NCBI GenBank assembly: GCA_030278955.1
Contig: JAOANR010000012.1
Coordinates: 709,858-773,857 of the forward strand
Reading direction: 5' to 3'
Source: Hygrophila difformis
Lineage: Eukaryota; Streptophyta; Magnoliopsida; Lamiales; Acanthaceae
Length of the DNA stretch: 64,000 nt
The position numbers were made by a program, and so were the translations under genes. This document shows, piece by piece, positions 1 to 11,342 of the stretch. The notes below the pieces were generated by a model. The model did not search any database and had not been told where the DNA came from. It saw only the letters and a program-made list of their open reading frames with translations. How positions within the stretch are numbered: position 1 is the first letter of the stretch; each line of letters opens with the position of its first letter.

Positions 1-11
1 TTTTGACCTAG

Positions 12-2528
12 TGTAACACCCCGGATTTGGTTACCCAGGCCGGGACGCTACCGCCACACCCTTCCAAACAAGACCCGATCAAATCGAGCTTATTTAAAAG
101 GATGCTAAGGCTTAAGTTGCATCATTAACTTAAAAATGTTTAAAAACCATTCAAATAAGCCCGAAGTTTAATCAGAGTATCACACACGTAATAATAATAA
201 GCAGTGCGGAAGCAAAAATAAACAGGGCCAAAACATGCGGCCAAAACCAGAGTCTAAGTCCAATGCATAAATTAAAAATAAAATGCGACAAGTCTTCTTT
301 TAAAAATGGAAATCCCATCCCTCCATGCGATGCTTACTCTGCGAAATCTGAAAGGAAAATAAAACAACAATTTATCAGTACAAAGGTACTGCGTAAGTTA
401 ATATATAGCACAACGAATTTTAAAAGTTTTTAGGAGAGTATACAAAATAATATATTTATTTAAAAAGACGAGTAAATAAATTAATTTAAAATCTCTTACA
501 CATAATCCACGAATATTTTACCAATGTTCGTTATGATCGAGGACACCCAATATGACCTTGGGAACTTACACCCACAAGGTCTCCATTAACATGATTCTAG
601 GCCTAAGCCCTTTCGAATCAACCCGCCTCTGGGACTCGTACCCACGAGGGATGTGAAAGCAGTGACCCTATCAGACCACTCCGGAGCCCTAGATAACCCA
701 TACGGATACATCTAGGAGTATAGACTCTTACAATCACGAAACCAAAATTTCACATATGCCGTTTTGGCAACAAAAGAGGGTGCGGCCCAACGAGCTCACG
801 CCAAGTGCACTTACCCTCTAACACATGGCATTCCACTCGATCAAAACTCCCAAAGTTTAAAATTCACATTTTTATCATTCCATAATATTCACCACATATT
901 CAGATTTCATATATATCCAAAACCGAGTAACAATCGACTCTTAGTTCATCGAATATTCAAAATAGCATTTACCGACCAAAAATGGCATTATAGCAGTTTC
1001 TGAAATCATCTTTAAAAATGCAGTAAAATTTTTTTAAAAATTCTGGAAAAATTACAGTGGCTAGGAATCATCAAAATAAGCATTTTTTATAGAAATAGCC
1101 ATCTCAAAATTCAGACTCTAAATAGGTCATTTTAACCCATTTCAGAAAGCTATTGAATTACAATTCCTCATGCTTCAGTAAATCCGACCACAGTGAGTTC
1201 AAAAATTCATAACAATTTCATATGTGCTCCAAAAATCATGAAATTTTACAGGGATAATCTCGACACATAATGGAACAAATTTCATGAAGACATCAAGCAC
1301 TAAAAACGATCATAGGCGAGAGTGATTCGAACAACAAAACTGACTACATACATTCATCAAAACTATCAACACATACGCAGAAAATACCAGATCGAATTTG
1401 GGTGACCAAAACATGTCCAAAAATTATAAAAATTTACAGAGAGCATCTTTAGGGCATTAGGAACAAGTTTCATTTTGGAGAGATTTTCTAAAAAATGATC
1501 GGATCATGGTCGAATTCTCAGAACAATAAAATTGGTCATAGGAAAACCCTATTTGGCAGATTTTATCAAATGAGAAGATGAACCTATATCTCGAGTTATA
1601 CTCAACCAAAACTCCTAAAAATCGACGTGCACAATACTAACTTACTTGAGATGAGTTTATGATCGAAATTCCCCTTGGTAGAATCCTCGAGATCGTCCGG
1701 AACAGCCCCACGAATCAACACCTCCCTCCGATTGAATCTATTTTGGAGTTGTCAAAAGAATTCTTAGTTCTAGGGCAACAGACTCGAATCTAAAACCAAT
1801 GGAATGAAGTAGAACTCTTACCTAACCTTAGAAGAATGGATTGGATCACTTGAACACGTCCAACTCTCTGCCAAGTGAAGCACAACTCAAGAACTCTCAC
1901 CACTCTCACTATGAAACTTCTTAAGTGCAAATGGGTGGAATGGAGGCATGACTAGGGTATTTATAGAGGTGGGGAGTAGCCCAATGATTGTCATAGGATG
2001 CTAGGGATGTGAGGGGACGAAATGCAACCCATAACTCCCGAATTAATCTCCTCAATCCTTATCCAAAACCCCCACTCACCCCATGACTCCATAGGATCCC
2101 CTTGGTGCTCAAGTTCCAATCATGAGCTGACTTTGTGGGGATTTAATACATCCAAAACCTATCCAAAATCATCCCCACACATCCTCCAACGTCTGAAATT
2201 CAAATTGGAGTCGTTTGGAATCACCCATCACCGAGTTCATGACATGAAACGCATGAAACGTTATGACTTCGCCATAACAGCAGGGTGGCGCGCTCCGCGC
2301 GGCCACCTGCTCGCGATTTTTTTTTTTTAAAAAATTATGATTTTAATCTTTTAAAAATCATAATATGAATTATCCGAGATTGTTGGGATAATTCGATGCA
2401 TCTATCCCGAGTCGCGACTGTCCGAAATATTTAATTCCGCTCTCTCGGAATTAATTCGATTTCGATAAATAAATCAAATTCTTAAACTTCGGATTTTAAA
2501 ACTTGATGTCGATTTCTCGGGTATTATA
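12..2528 (-). repeat. Element A 3' LTR
   Basis: 2517-bp LTR matching 8398-10923 along its length with scattered substitutions and small indels. The element-proximal end reads TATAATACCC on the minus strand instead of TGTAATACCC, a single transition. A TATA box (CTATAAATACC on the minus strand) lies near 1957-1967. GC-rich sequence at about 2283-2315 lies upstream of it. Donor-like CAA/GTAAGT near 1645 and acceptor-like TTTCCTTTCAG near 348 are present on the minus strand. Confidence 0.95.
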
Positions 2529-2532
2529 GTCT

Positions 2533-2567
2533 ACCCTCCTTAGAAATCAACTTCGTCCTCGAAGTTG
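2533..2567 (-). other. Element A hairpin 2 and polypurine tract before the 3' LTR
   Basis: On the minus strand a perfect 8-bp stem (CAACTTCG/CGAAGTTG) with an AGGA loop at 2548-2567 is followed by 6 nt and then AAGGAGGG, 5 nt before the 3' LTR. The purine tract is where plus-strand DNA synthesis is normally primed. The same stem recurs at this place in B, E, F and G, and in altered but still paired form in H. Confidence 0.75.
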
Positions 2568-2669
2568 GGTCGCACTCAGACTGATAGTAATGCATGCAAT
2601 AATTGACACGCATAAAATATTTGAGGTTTGAAAATTAAATTCTTACCTCGGCGCGTGACGACTCTCTGC

Positions 2670-2719
2670 GGGGTATCACATCCTCCCCCCTTAGAACTAC
2701 AGTTATGTCCCCATAACTG
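2670..2719 (-). other. Element A hairpin 1, second polypurine tract and LTR-start-like sequence
   Basis: Just after the pol stop, the minus strand has an 8-bp stem (CAGTTATG/CATAACTG) with a GGGA loop at 2700-2719. After 6 nt comes TAAGGGGGGAGGA (2681-2693), then TGTGATACCCC (2670-2680), which looks like an LTR start although the true LTR begins about 140 nt further on. The same order occurs in B, E, F and G. Confidence 0.7.
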
Positions 2720-2720
2720 C

Positions 2721-3782
2721 TCACGAGTCGCGTTGAAAAAGGTTAGGATACCTCTGCTTCATATCTGATTCCAATTCCCACGTCGCTTCTTCGGTACCAT
2801 GATTAGACCATAGTACTTTTACCATTCTCACGGTCTTGTTTCTTGTGACTCTTTCTTTGACGTCCAGTATCTCGATCGGATACTCCTCATACGTCAGGTC
2901 ATCATCCAGCTCAATCACATCAGTTTGCAAGACGTGAGTTGGATCGTGCACATATTTCTTCAGCTGAGAAACATGAAACACGTTGTGCACCCGTGATAAT
3001 TCCGGTGGAAGAGCCAATCGGTAGGCCAAGGTACCTACACGGTCTAAAATCTCGTATGGACCAATGTAACGAGGACTCAGCTTCCCTCGTTTGCCAAATC
3101 GCATCACCCCCTTCATGGGTGACACCTTTAGCATAACCTTGTCTCCCACTTGGAATTTCAACTCTTGTCGCCTCGTATCGGCATAGCTCTTTTGGCGATC
3201 TTGTGCGGCCTTCATCTTTTGTTGGACAATTTGGATCTGTTTACTCATATCTTCAATGAGCTGAGGTCCAACAACTACAAAATTCTCATCCTTTGTCCAG
3301 CATAGCGGACTGCGACACTTGCGTCCATAGAGAGCTTCGAACGGTGCCATGCCAATACTAGCATGGTAACTGTTGTTATACGAGAATTCAATTAGCGGTA
3401 AGTGGTTCTCCCAACTTCCCTTGAATTCAAGTACACACGCTCTAAGCATATCCTCAAGCGTTTGAATTGTCCGCTCCGTCTGACCGTCGGTCATCGGATG
3501 AAAGGCTGTGCTAATCTTGATTTGGGTTCCCAAGGCTTCTTGTAATTTTGTCCAAAAATTTGAGACAAATCTACTGTCTCGGTCAGAAATAATATCGTGT
3601 GGCACTCCGTGTCTTCGAACCACATTATCGATATACGCCTTGGCTAGTTGATCCATCGACCAATTATCTTTCATTGGTATAAAGATGGCAGTCTTTGTTA
3701 ACCGATCCACTATCACCCAAATTTTGTTCATCCCTCGAGGAGATCTTGGTAAGCCCGAGACAAAGTCCATGGAAATACTATC
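2721..3782 (-). pseudogene. Element A pol, part 3: integrase core and chromodomain
   Basis: This is the C-terminal third of the polyprotein. The first methionine in frame is at 3770. The integrase core starts at MDFVSGLP and keeps the DDE residues: D in MDFVSG, D in IISDRDSRF, and E in DGQTERTIQ. The [17 protein letters not shown] region follows, then a chromodomain with the typical VKVLWSNH and ATWELE motifs, ending RYPNLF. Such chromodomains can direct insertion to particular chromatin. It is in frame with the preceding segment but separated from it by a TGA at 3783-3785. Confidence 0.92.
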
Positions 3783-4958
3783 TCATTTCCAACTCGGGAT
3801 CTCCAACGGTTTCACCAATCCCAATGGCTTTTGCCGTACTGCCTTTACCTTTTGGCAAGTTATGCATTTAGCCACAAAATCCGCTACGTCTTTCTTCATT
3901 CTCGGCCACCAATAGATTTTCTTCAAATCTTTGTACAGCTTATCACCACCAGGGTGTACTGAATAAGGCGTACTGTGGCCTTCTTCCATCAATTTTTGCT
4001 TCAATTCCTCACACTTATGAGGAACGCACCACCTCCCTTTAAAGCGAATACTCCCGTCATCGTGGATTGTGAATCCTACCGCTTTTCCCTCGTCCATCTT
4101 CTCCTTGATCCTCTTGAGATTCTCATCGTCCGGCTGAGCTGCCAGAATCTCGCCAAATACGGTAGATTCAATCGTCACGGCATTCACCCTTTCTACCACA
4201 GTCCCATAATGGACTAGTTCAGTTTCTAACCTTGCTAAGTCCATATATAGTCCTGACGGTAAAATAAGAGTGTTTGTCGTGTGCTTTGCCTTTCGGCTTA
4301 ATGCGTCTGCCACGACGTTTGCTTTTCCTTCGTGATAGGCTATCTCTAGGTCGTAGTCCTTGATTAACTCAAGCCATCTCCGCTGCCTCATATTTAACTC
4401 CTTTTGAGTAAATATGTACTTGAGGCTCTTGTGGTCCGTGAACATCCGACATGTTCGTCCGTATAAGTAGTGTCGCCAAATCTTGAGAGCGAACACCACC
4501 GCGGCTAATTCTAGATCGTGCGTCGGATAATTCTCCTCATGCGGCTTGAGTTGTCGTGATGCGTAGGAAATAACCCTCTGGTTTTGCATAAGCACACACC
4601 CGAGTCCTTCTTTTGAAGCGTCACTGTACACTTCAAAATCTTCCGTTTCTGATGGAAGTATCAGGACTGGCGCTGTTGTAAGTCTTTTCTTGAGTTCTTG
4701 GAAAGACTTTTCGCACTCTGTGGTCCATTCGAACTTTAACCCCTTCTTCAGCAGTTGGGTCATTGGCCTTGCAATCTTGGAGAAATCTTTCACGAATCTT
4801 CTGTAGTATCCGGCTAGTCCAAGAAAGCTTCTTACTTCTGTCTGACTTGTCGGTGCCGGCCAATCAATCACTGCCGATATTTTTTCCGGGTCAACCGACA
4901 CTCCCTTAGCCGATACTATGTGCCCCAAAAACGCTACTTCCTCATCCAAAATTCGCAT
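3783..4958 (-). pseudogene. Element A pol, part 2: end of RT, RNase H and integrase zinc domain
   Basis: Begins in the RT thumb ([12 protein letters not shown]) and covers RNase H ([13 protein letters not shown] near residue 107; [20 protein letters not shown]). It ends with the integrase HHCC region (HPGG, then CITC). The stop at 3783-3785 is TGA where related elements are expected to have tryptophan, consistent with TGG to TGA. It overlaps the gag-RT segment by about 25 nt in another frame, so a single-base loss near 4940 best explains the break. Confidence 0.92.
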
Positions 4959-7417
4959 TTCGACAGTTTTGCGTACAACTGATTTCTCCTCAGAGTTTCG
5001 AGTACTTGATGCAAGTGTTTCGTATGCTCCTCATCGTCCCTTGAGTAAACTAGAATGTCATCGATGAATACGACGACACAAGAATCCAGCAACTCTCGGA
5101 AGACATTATTCATGAGATTCATGAATACTGCGGGAGCGTTTGTGAGACCAAAGGACATTACAGTGAATTCGTAGTGCCCATATCTCGTACGAAACGCTGT
5201 CTTCGGTATATCCTTCTCGGCTATACACAGTTGGTGGTATCCCGATCTCAGGTCGATCTTGGAAAATACCGAAGCTCCTCTCAGTTGATCGAAAAGGTCT
5301 TCGATCCTGGGTAGCGGGTATTTGTTCTTAATCGTGACTTGGTTAAGACCTCGGTAGTCTATGCACAACCGAAGTCCACCGTCCTTCTTCTTAACGAATA
5401 GGACTGGCGCTCCCCAAGGTGACGTACTCGGTTGAATATAACCTTTTGATAACAACTCTTCTAGTTGTTCCTTCAGCTCTTTCATTTCTGCTGGTGCCAT
5501 GCGATAAGGTGCCTTGGATACCGGTTCGGTTCCAGGTACCAGATCAATCGTGAACTCAACCTCTCGCTCAGGTGGCATCCCTGGAATATCTTCTGGGAAA
5601 ACGTCAGGATATTCATTTATGACTGGGATCTTGTCGATCTTGTTTCCCTCATCGTTGAGGTTATGCACATAGCATGCATATAAGTGGTAGCCTTTCCGTA
5701 TGAGGTTGTAGATACTCAAGGCATTCACTACCTTAGCGTTTTTCTTTCGAGGCTGCATGTAATACACAACCTTCCTCCCTCGACTCTTGGCTAAGGAAAT
5801 CTTCTGCTTCTGGCACTCAATAACAGCTTTGTATTGAGTTAGAAAATCCATGCCTAAGATGACGTCGAAATCCCCAAGATCAAACTCAATTAGATTCGCG
5901 AAGAATTCTAGGTTCTTGATTACTATCGGGGTTCCATCGTATCGTTTCAAACACGATATCACCTTGCCCGATGGTAATTGAATTCCTAAGTTAATGTTCG
6001 TAGGCGCTGGTAGATCTAAGGCAGATATAATCCTCGTAGATATTAAAGAACAGCTCGCGCCTGAATCGAACAAAACTTTAACGGGTACGCTCAAAGTAGT
6101 AAACGTACCAGTGATCGCTTCTCCTTGAGCGGCCAAATCCGCTTGGTTGATCACGTTCAAGCGTCCCATTGCTCCCCCATGATTTCCTTGTTGGTTGTGA
6201 TTTAGAGGTGGCCTCTGTGCCTGTGGAACCCTCTGACCTTGATTGGTTTGCTGGTTCGCGCCAGCCGGCCTGTTCCCTTGAGGACGGTTCAGCAGATCCG
6301 GCCTCTTCTCGATACGATCCTCTCTCGTCCAGCACTCCTTTTTCATATGGCCTTCTCGGCCACACCGGTAACAATGCCCTGGTCTTGGGCATTCGCGCAC
6401 CAAGTGCGGAATGTCGCACTTCTGGCATCTGGGTATGAAGGCACCCTGGTTATCCGGCCTCCGGTTTCCTTGACCTCCTCGATTGAATTCTCTGTTATCT
6501 GGCCTCTTCTGACCGTCATTTCTCCCTTGGTCATTTCCCCTCCTGAAGTGATTTCCAGTGTTATTGTTCCGGTTCTTCTTATCCAAGTTGTTTAGGCCCT
6601 TGCTCGACTCCCCATGGTCCTTGCGCTTTAGCTGTTGTACCCGTGCGATTGCCACTGCACGATCGTAAACAGCCTGCAGAGTTGTGTGCTGTCCGCCAAC
6701 TAAAATCTCTCTGATGCTGAGGTTTAGCCCCATCTCAAATTTCTGGGCCTTGTCAGCATCAGTCGGTACCAGCCTTGGAGCGAAACGGACGAGTTCCTTG
6801 AACCTCGCGTAGTACTCCTGTACCGTTTGAGTACCCTGACGAAGGTTGATAAACTCTTCGTATTTAGCAGTCTTCGTGCTAAGGGGGTAAAATCTTTCTC
6901 TCATCATCTCCTTGAATTCTTCCCAAAAATAAACTTGCTCGCCATCAGCTAGTCCTCCTTGGTGGTTCTGCCACCATTCATCCGCCTCCCCACTTAAGTT
7001 GTACGTCGCTACTCTCACTTTCTCATTCTCGGGACATCTGACGGCGTTCAAAAGCTTGTCAAATGTCCTCATCCAATCTTCTAGCTTTGCGGGATCTTCT
7101 TGTCCCTCGTAATGAGGCGGTTGGTATGGGTTTACCATTGCCAGATAGTTAATACGGGCTGCCGGCGGAGGTACCGCCGCTTGGGCCCTATTAACTTCGG
7201 CGTTGCCCAGTGCTATGAGGACTTGCTCAACTGTCCTCAGCCGTGCGTCTACAACATTGGGTACGGCGCCCGCCTGACCTCCAACGTTAGGTGGGTTTGC
7301 ACCCACTGGCCCATTTGCTCCGTCCGGGTTCAGTGGTGCCCCACCTTCGGCGGGTACATTAGGGTTGGCGTTGTTAGCAGTAGGGTTTTCCCTTCGTGGT
7401 CTTCCCCTAGGCGGCAT
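4934..7417 (-). pseudogene. Element A gag-protease-reverse transcriptase
   Basis: The start is taken at MPPRGRPRR (7417); codons upstream have no match to gag in E or F. Retrotransposon gag domain at about residues 95-250 ([40 protein letters not shown]). Two zinc knuckles: an upstream C-X2-C-X3-H-X4-C and a standard C-X2-C-X4-H-X4-C. Protease has [11 protein letters not shown] has [28 protein letters not shown] and the FIDDIL catalytic motif. Gag and pol share one frame, as usual in Tekay elements. The frame closes early at 4934, about 25 nt after the frameshift. Confidence 0.93.
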
Positions 7418-7651
7418 TCTGTTAGATAAGCACGCAAGGGTAAGAATCAAATTCTACGGTAAGTTAGTAGTCAAGTTAGTAGGTTCTAACATCTCAAGTA
7501 CGCAGAATTCTAAAAGAGACGACGCAACAAAGGAAAGGGAAAAATGCTTCACTAGATCATTTAGGAAAAATTATAAAGCAGCTACAATGGAAGGCAAATC
7601 AAGGTAATATGAAATACGGAAAGCAATAGATAATCCAACGATATGATGCAA

Positions 7652-8128
7652 TCAATCTAGTAGATAATCGGGAGAATAGCCGAGGAGCGCCCTGTCATGC
7701 TCATACTCGCCATCGGAGTCAAGAGGTATCGGTGGGTCCACTACCTCTGCCTCTGGTTCCTCCTCATCCACGCCCTCAATATCAATATACATGTCCGGGT
7801 CCTCCTCCTCTTCCTCTTCCTCTTCCTCCTCAGGTTCCGGTGCATTGAGTCGGTTTTGAAGGTCAACAATCTCATGCTCCAAAGTGAACACACGTCCCCT
7901 AAGCATGTGGTTGTTGTGTTGCTCCTCATGAAACAAAGTTTCAAGAGCAGCGATGCGGCCCAAATCCTGCTGTCGAGCATTCCTCAATTTCTCCAACTCT
8001 TTCTCGATACCTTTTACATGATCCTTATATGCACTAACCTCATCACGGCTATGTCTTAACTCATGCATGATACTAGTCATCGAACATAGCATATTGGTCA
8101 TCATGTTAAAAAGCTTTGGGTCGGCCAT
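7652..8128 (-). CDS. Extra ORF of element A: coiled-coil protein with acidic C-terminus
   Basis: An intact 158-residue ORF lies between the primer site (8381-8394) and gag (7417), in the same direction as the element. Residues 30-95 are heptad-like and charged, consistent with a coiled coil. A run of ten or so glutamates starts near residue 100 and an acidic tail rich in D, E and P follows. No catalytic motif, zinc finger, membrane segment or signal peptide is visible. Elements E and G have ORFs with the same position, size class and layout, with similar first residues (MADP here; MAEPN in E; MAAPN in G). Function unknown; extra ORFs have been described in other plant LTR retrotransposons. 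Confidence 0.75.
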   Translation of the reverse strand: MADPKLFNMMTNMLCSMTSIMHELRHSRDEVSAYKDHVKGIEKELEKLRNARQQDLGRIAALETLFHEEQHNNHMLRGRVFTLEHEIVDLQNRLNAPEPEEEEEEEEEEDPDMYIDIEGVDEEEPEAEVVDPPIPLDSDGEYEHDRALLGYSPDYLLD

Positions 8129-8380
8129 CTAAAAAAATAAATTTTTAACATATCAATACTTGCACATTTCAAGCGCATATGTTAATGCATATGCACCCCC
8201 CAAAAATAATAATAATATTTTGAGACTTGTCGAATTTTTTTTTTGAGATATATTTTTCCATGGGTTTTAAAATAAATTTCCTTTCCATGGAAATAATATT
8301 TAAAAAGCTTAAAAATAATATTTAATATCTTGGGCCTCTATATTGGGCCGAAAATAATAGCTTTTAAAAATAAATAATTC

Positions 8381-8394
8381 GGGCTCTGATACCA
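8381..8394 (-). other. Element A primer binding site (initiator tRNA-Met)
   Basis: On the minus strand TGGTATCAGAGCCC begins 3 nt after the 5' LTR and is complementary to the 3' end of plant initiator tRNA-Met. Confidence 0.93.
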
Positions 8395-8397
8395 CTT

Positions 8398-10923
8398 TGT
8401 AACACCCCGGATTTGGTTACCCAGGCCGGGACGCTACCGCCACACCCTTCCAAACAAGACCCGATCAAATCGAGCTTATTTAAAAGGATGCTAAGGCTTA
8501 AGTTGCATCATTAACTTAAAAATGTTTAAAAACCATTCAAATAAGCCCGAAGTTTAATCAGAGTATTACACACGTAATAATAATAAGCAGTGCGGAAGCA
8601 AAAATAAACAGGGCCAAAACATGCGGCCAAAACCAGAGTCTAAGTCCAATGCATAAATTAAAAATAAAATGCGACAAGTCTTCTTTTAAAAATGGAAATC
8701 CCATCCCTCCAAGCGATGCTTACTCTGCGAAATCTGAAAGGAAAATAAAACAACAATTTATCAGTACAAAGGTACTGCGTAAGTTAATATATAGCACAAC
8801 GAATTTTAAAAGTTTTAGGAGAGTATACAAAATAATATATTTATTTAAAAAGACGAGTAAATAAATTAATTTAAAATCTCTTACACATAATCCACGAATA
8901 TTTTACCAATGTTCGTTATGATCGAGGACACCCAATATGACCTTGGGAACTTACACCCACAAGGTCTCCATTAACATGATTCTAGGCCTAAGCCCTTTCG
9001 AATCAACCCGCCTCTGGGACTCGTACCCACGAGGGATGTGAAAGCAGTGACCCTATCAGACCACTCCGGAGCCCTAGATAACCCATACGGATACATCTAG
9101 GAGTATAGACTCTTACAATCACGAAACCAAAATTTCACATATGCCGTTTTGGCAACAAAAGAGGGTGCGGCCCAACGAGCTCACGCCAAGTGCACTTACC
9201 CTCTAACACATGGCATTCCACTCGATCAAAACTCCCAAAGTTTAAAATTCACATTTTTATCATTCCATAATATTCACCACATATTCAGATTTCATATATA
9301 TCCAAAACCGAGTAACAATCGACTCTTAGTTCATCGAATATTCAAAATAGCATTTACCGACCAAAAATGGCATTATAGCAGTTTCTGAAATCATCTTTAA
9401 AAATGCAGTAAAATTTTTTTAAAAATTCTGGAAAAATTACAGTGGCTAGGAATCATCAAAATAAGCATTTTTTATAGAAATAGCCATCTCAAAATTCAGA
9501 CTCTAAATAGGTCATTTTAACCCATTTCAGAAAGCTATTGAATTACAATTCCTCATGCTTCAGTAAATCCGACCACAGTGAGTTCAAAAATTCATACAAT
9601 TTCATATGTGCTCCAAAAATCATGAAATTTTACAGGGATAATCTCGACACATAATGGAACAAATTTCATGAAGACATCAAGCACTAAAAACGATCATAGG
9701 CAAGAGTGATTCGAACAACAAAACTGACTACATACATTCATCAAAACTGTCAACACATACGCAGAAAATACCAGATCGAATTTGGGTGACCAAAACATGT
9801 CCAAAAATTATAAAAATTTACAGAGAGCATCTTTAGGGCATTAGGAACAAGTTTCATTTTGGAGAGATTTTCTAAAAAATGATCGGATCATGGTCGAATT
9901 CTCAGAACAATAAAATTGGTCATAGGAAAACCCTATTTGGCAGATTTTATCAAATGAGAAGATGGACCTATATCTCGAGTTATACTCAACCAAAACTCCT
10001 AAAAATCGACGTGCACAATACTAACTTACTTGAGATGAGTTTATGATCGAAATTCCCCTTGGTAGAATCCCCGAGATTGTCCGGAACAGCCCCACGAATC
10101 AACACCTCCCTCCGATTGAATCTATTTTGGAGTTGTCGAAAGAATTCTTAGTTCTAGGGCAACAGACTCGAATCTAAAACCAATGGAATGAAGTAGAACT
10201 CTTACCTAACCTTAGAAGAATGGATTGGATCACTTGAACACGTCCAACTCTCTGCCAAGTGAAGCACAACTCAAGAACTCTCACCACTCTCACTATGAAA
10301 CTTCTTAAGTGCAAATGGGTGGAATGGAGGCATGACTAGGGTATTTATAGAGGTGGGGAGTAGCCCAATGACTGTCATAGGATGCTAGGGATGTGAGGGG
10401 ACGAAATGCAACCCATAACTCCCGAATTAATCCCCTCAATCCTCATCCAAAACCCCCACTCACCCCATGACTCCATAGGATCCCCTTGGTGCTCAAGTTC
10501 CAATCATGAGCTGACTTTGTGGGGATTTAATACATCCAAAACCTATCCAAAATCATCCCCACACATCCTCCAACGTCTGAAATTCAAATTGGAGTCGTTT
10601 GGAATCACCCATCACCGAGTTCATGACATGAAACGCATGAAACGTTATGACTTCGCCATAACAGCAGGGTGGCGCGCTGGTGGCGCGCTCCGCGCGGCCA
10701 CCTGCTCGCGATTTTTTTTTTTTTTAAAATTATGATTTTAATCTTTTAAAAATCATAATATGAATTATCCGAGATTGTTGGGATAATTCGATGCATCTAT
10801 CCCGAGTCGCGACTGTCCGAAATATTTAATTCCGCTCTCTCGGAATTAATTCGATTTCGATAAATAAATCAAATTCTTAAACTTCGGATTTTAAAACTTG
10901 ATGTCGATTTCTCGGGTATTACA
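8398..10923 (-). repeat. Element A 5' LTR
   Basis: 2526-bp LTR with TGTAATACCC/TGTTACA ends on the minus strand, flanked by the CCTAG duplication. TATA box near 10341-10352 (minus). It differs from the 3' LTR by scattered substitutions and by a short duplication in the GC-rich block near 10675 (GGTGGCGCGC present twice). Confidence 0.95.
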
Positions 10924-11303
10924 CCTAGGCTTATTGGGATATGGAGAATGGATAAATAATTAAATTAAATAGTCTATCTTTATCTCCCTACGGAGGGAAT
11001 GAAGCAAGAGCCGTTAGCATACTCCGGTAAAGGAAGCGTCACGAGAAAGATGAACTAACCCATATTTGACCTCAGTAATTAAGGACCAAAAATAAGATTG
11101 TTTAGGAACCCCGACGAAATTAAACTCTATGATTCTTGCAATGTAGAGATATGACCTAAGGAGATCAAGTGGAGATCAAGAATAAATACATGTGACCGAT
11201 TGAAGGAAATTAAAATTAATAGGTAACACGATAAAAGTTTTCTATAAAATGCAACTTTGGAAAATACACATCTAGTTATGAATTACTCTTAAGTTTTGTC
11301 GTG

Positions 11304-11342
11304 AGGCTTCGAGGACGAAGCCTTAATTTAAGGAGGGTAGAC
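11304..11342 (+). other. Element H hairpin 2 and polypurine tract
   Basis: An 8-bp stem (AGGCTTCG/CGAAGCCT) with an AGGA loop at 11304-11323 is followed by 6 nt and AAGGAGGGTAGAC up to the LTR start. Three stem pairs differ from those in A, B, E and F, yet all eight positions still pair. Confidence 0.75.

Larger units (their letters stand above)
12..10923 (-). mobile_element. Element A: full-length Ty3/gypsy chromovirus (Tekay/Del type), decayed coding region
   Basis: Two direct LTRs of about 2.5 kb flank a 5.9-kb internal region read on the minus strand. A perfect 5-bp target duplication CCTAG lies at 7-11 and 10924-10928. Order on the minus strand: 5' LTR, tRNA-Met primer site, extra coiled-coil ORF, gag-protease-RT-RNase H-integrase-chromodomain, two hairpin/polypurine modules, 3' LTR. 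The C-terminal chromodomain and the integrase position after RNase H place it among chromoviruses. The polyprotein has one frameshift and one stop, so the copy is probably not autonomous. It is inserted in the 3' internal end of element H. Confidence 0.95.

Noticed and set aside
764..1003. 79-codon frame repeated exactly at 9149-9388
   Set aside because: Both are within the two LTR copies of element A; repetition reflects LTR identity, not a gene family.
12..10928. Possibility that A is two overlapping elements
   Set aside because: One LTR pair, one primer site and one perfect 5-bp duplication explain the whole segment.
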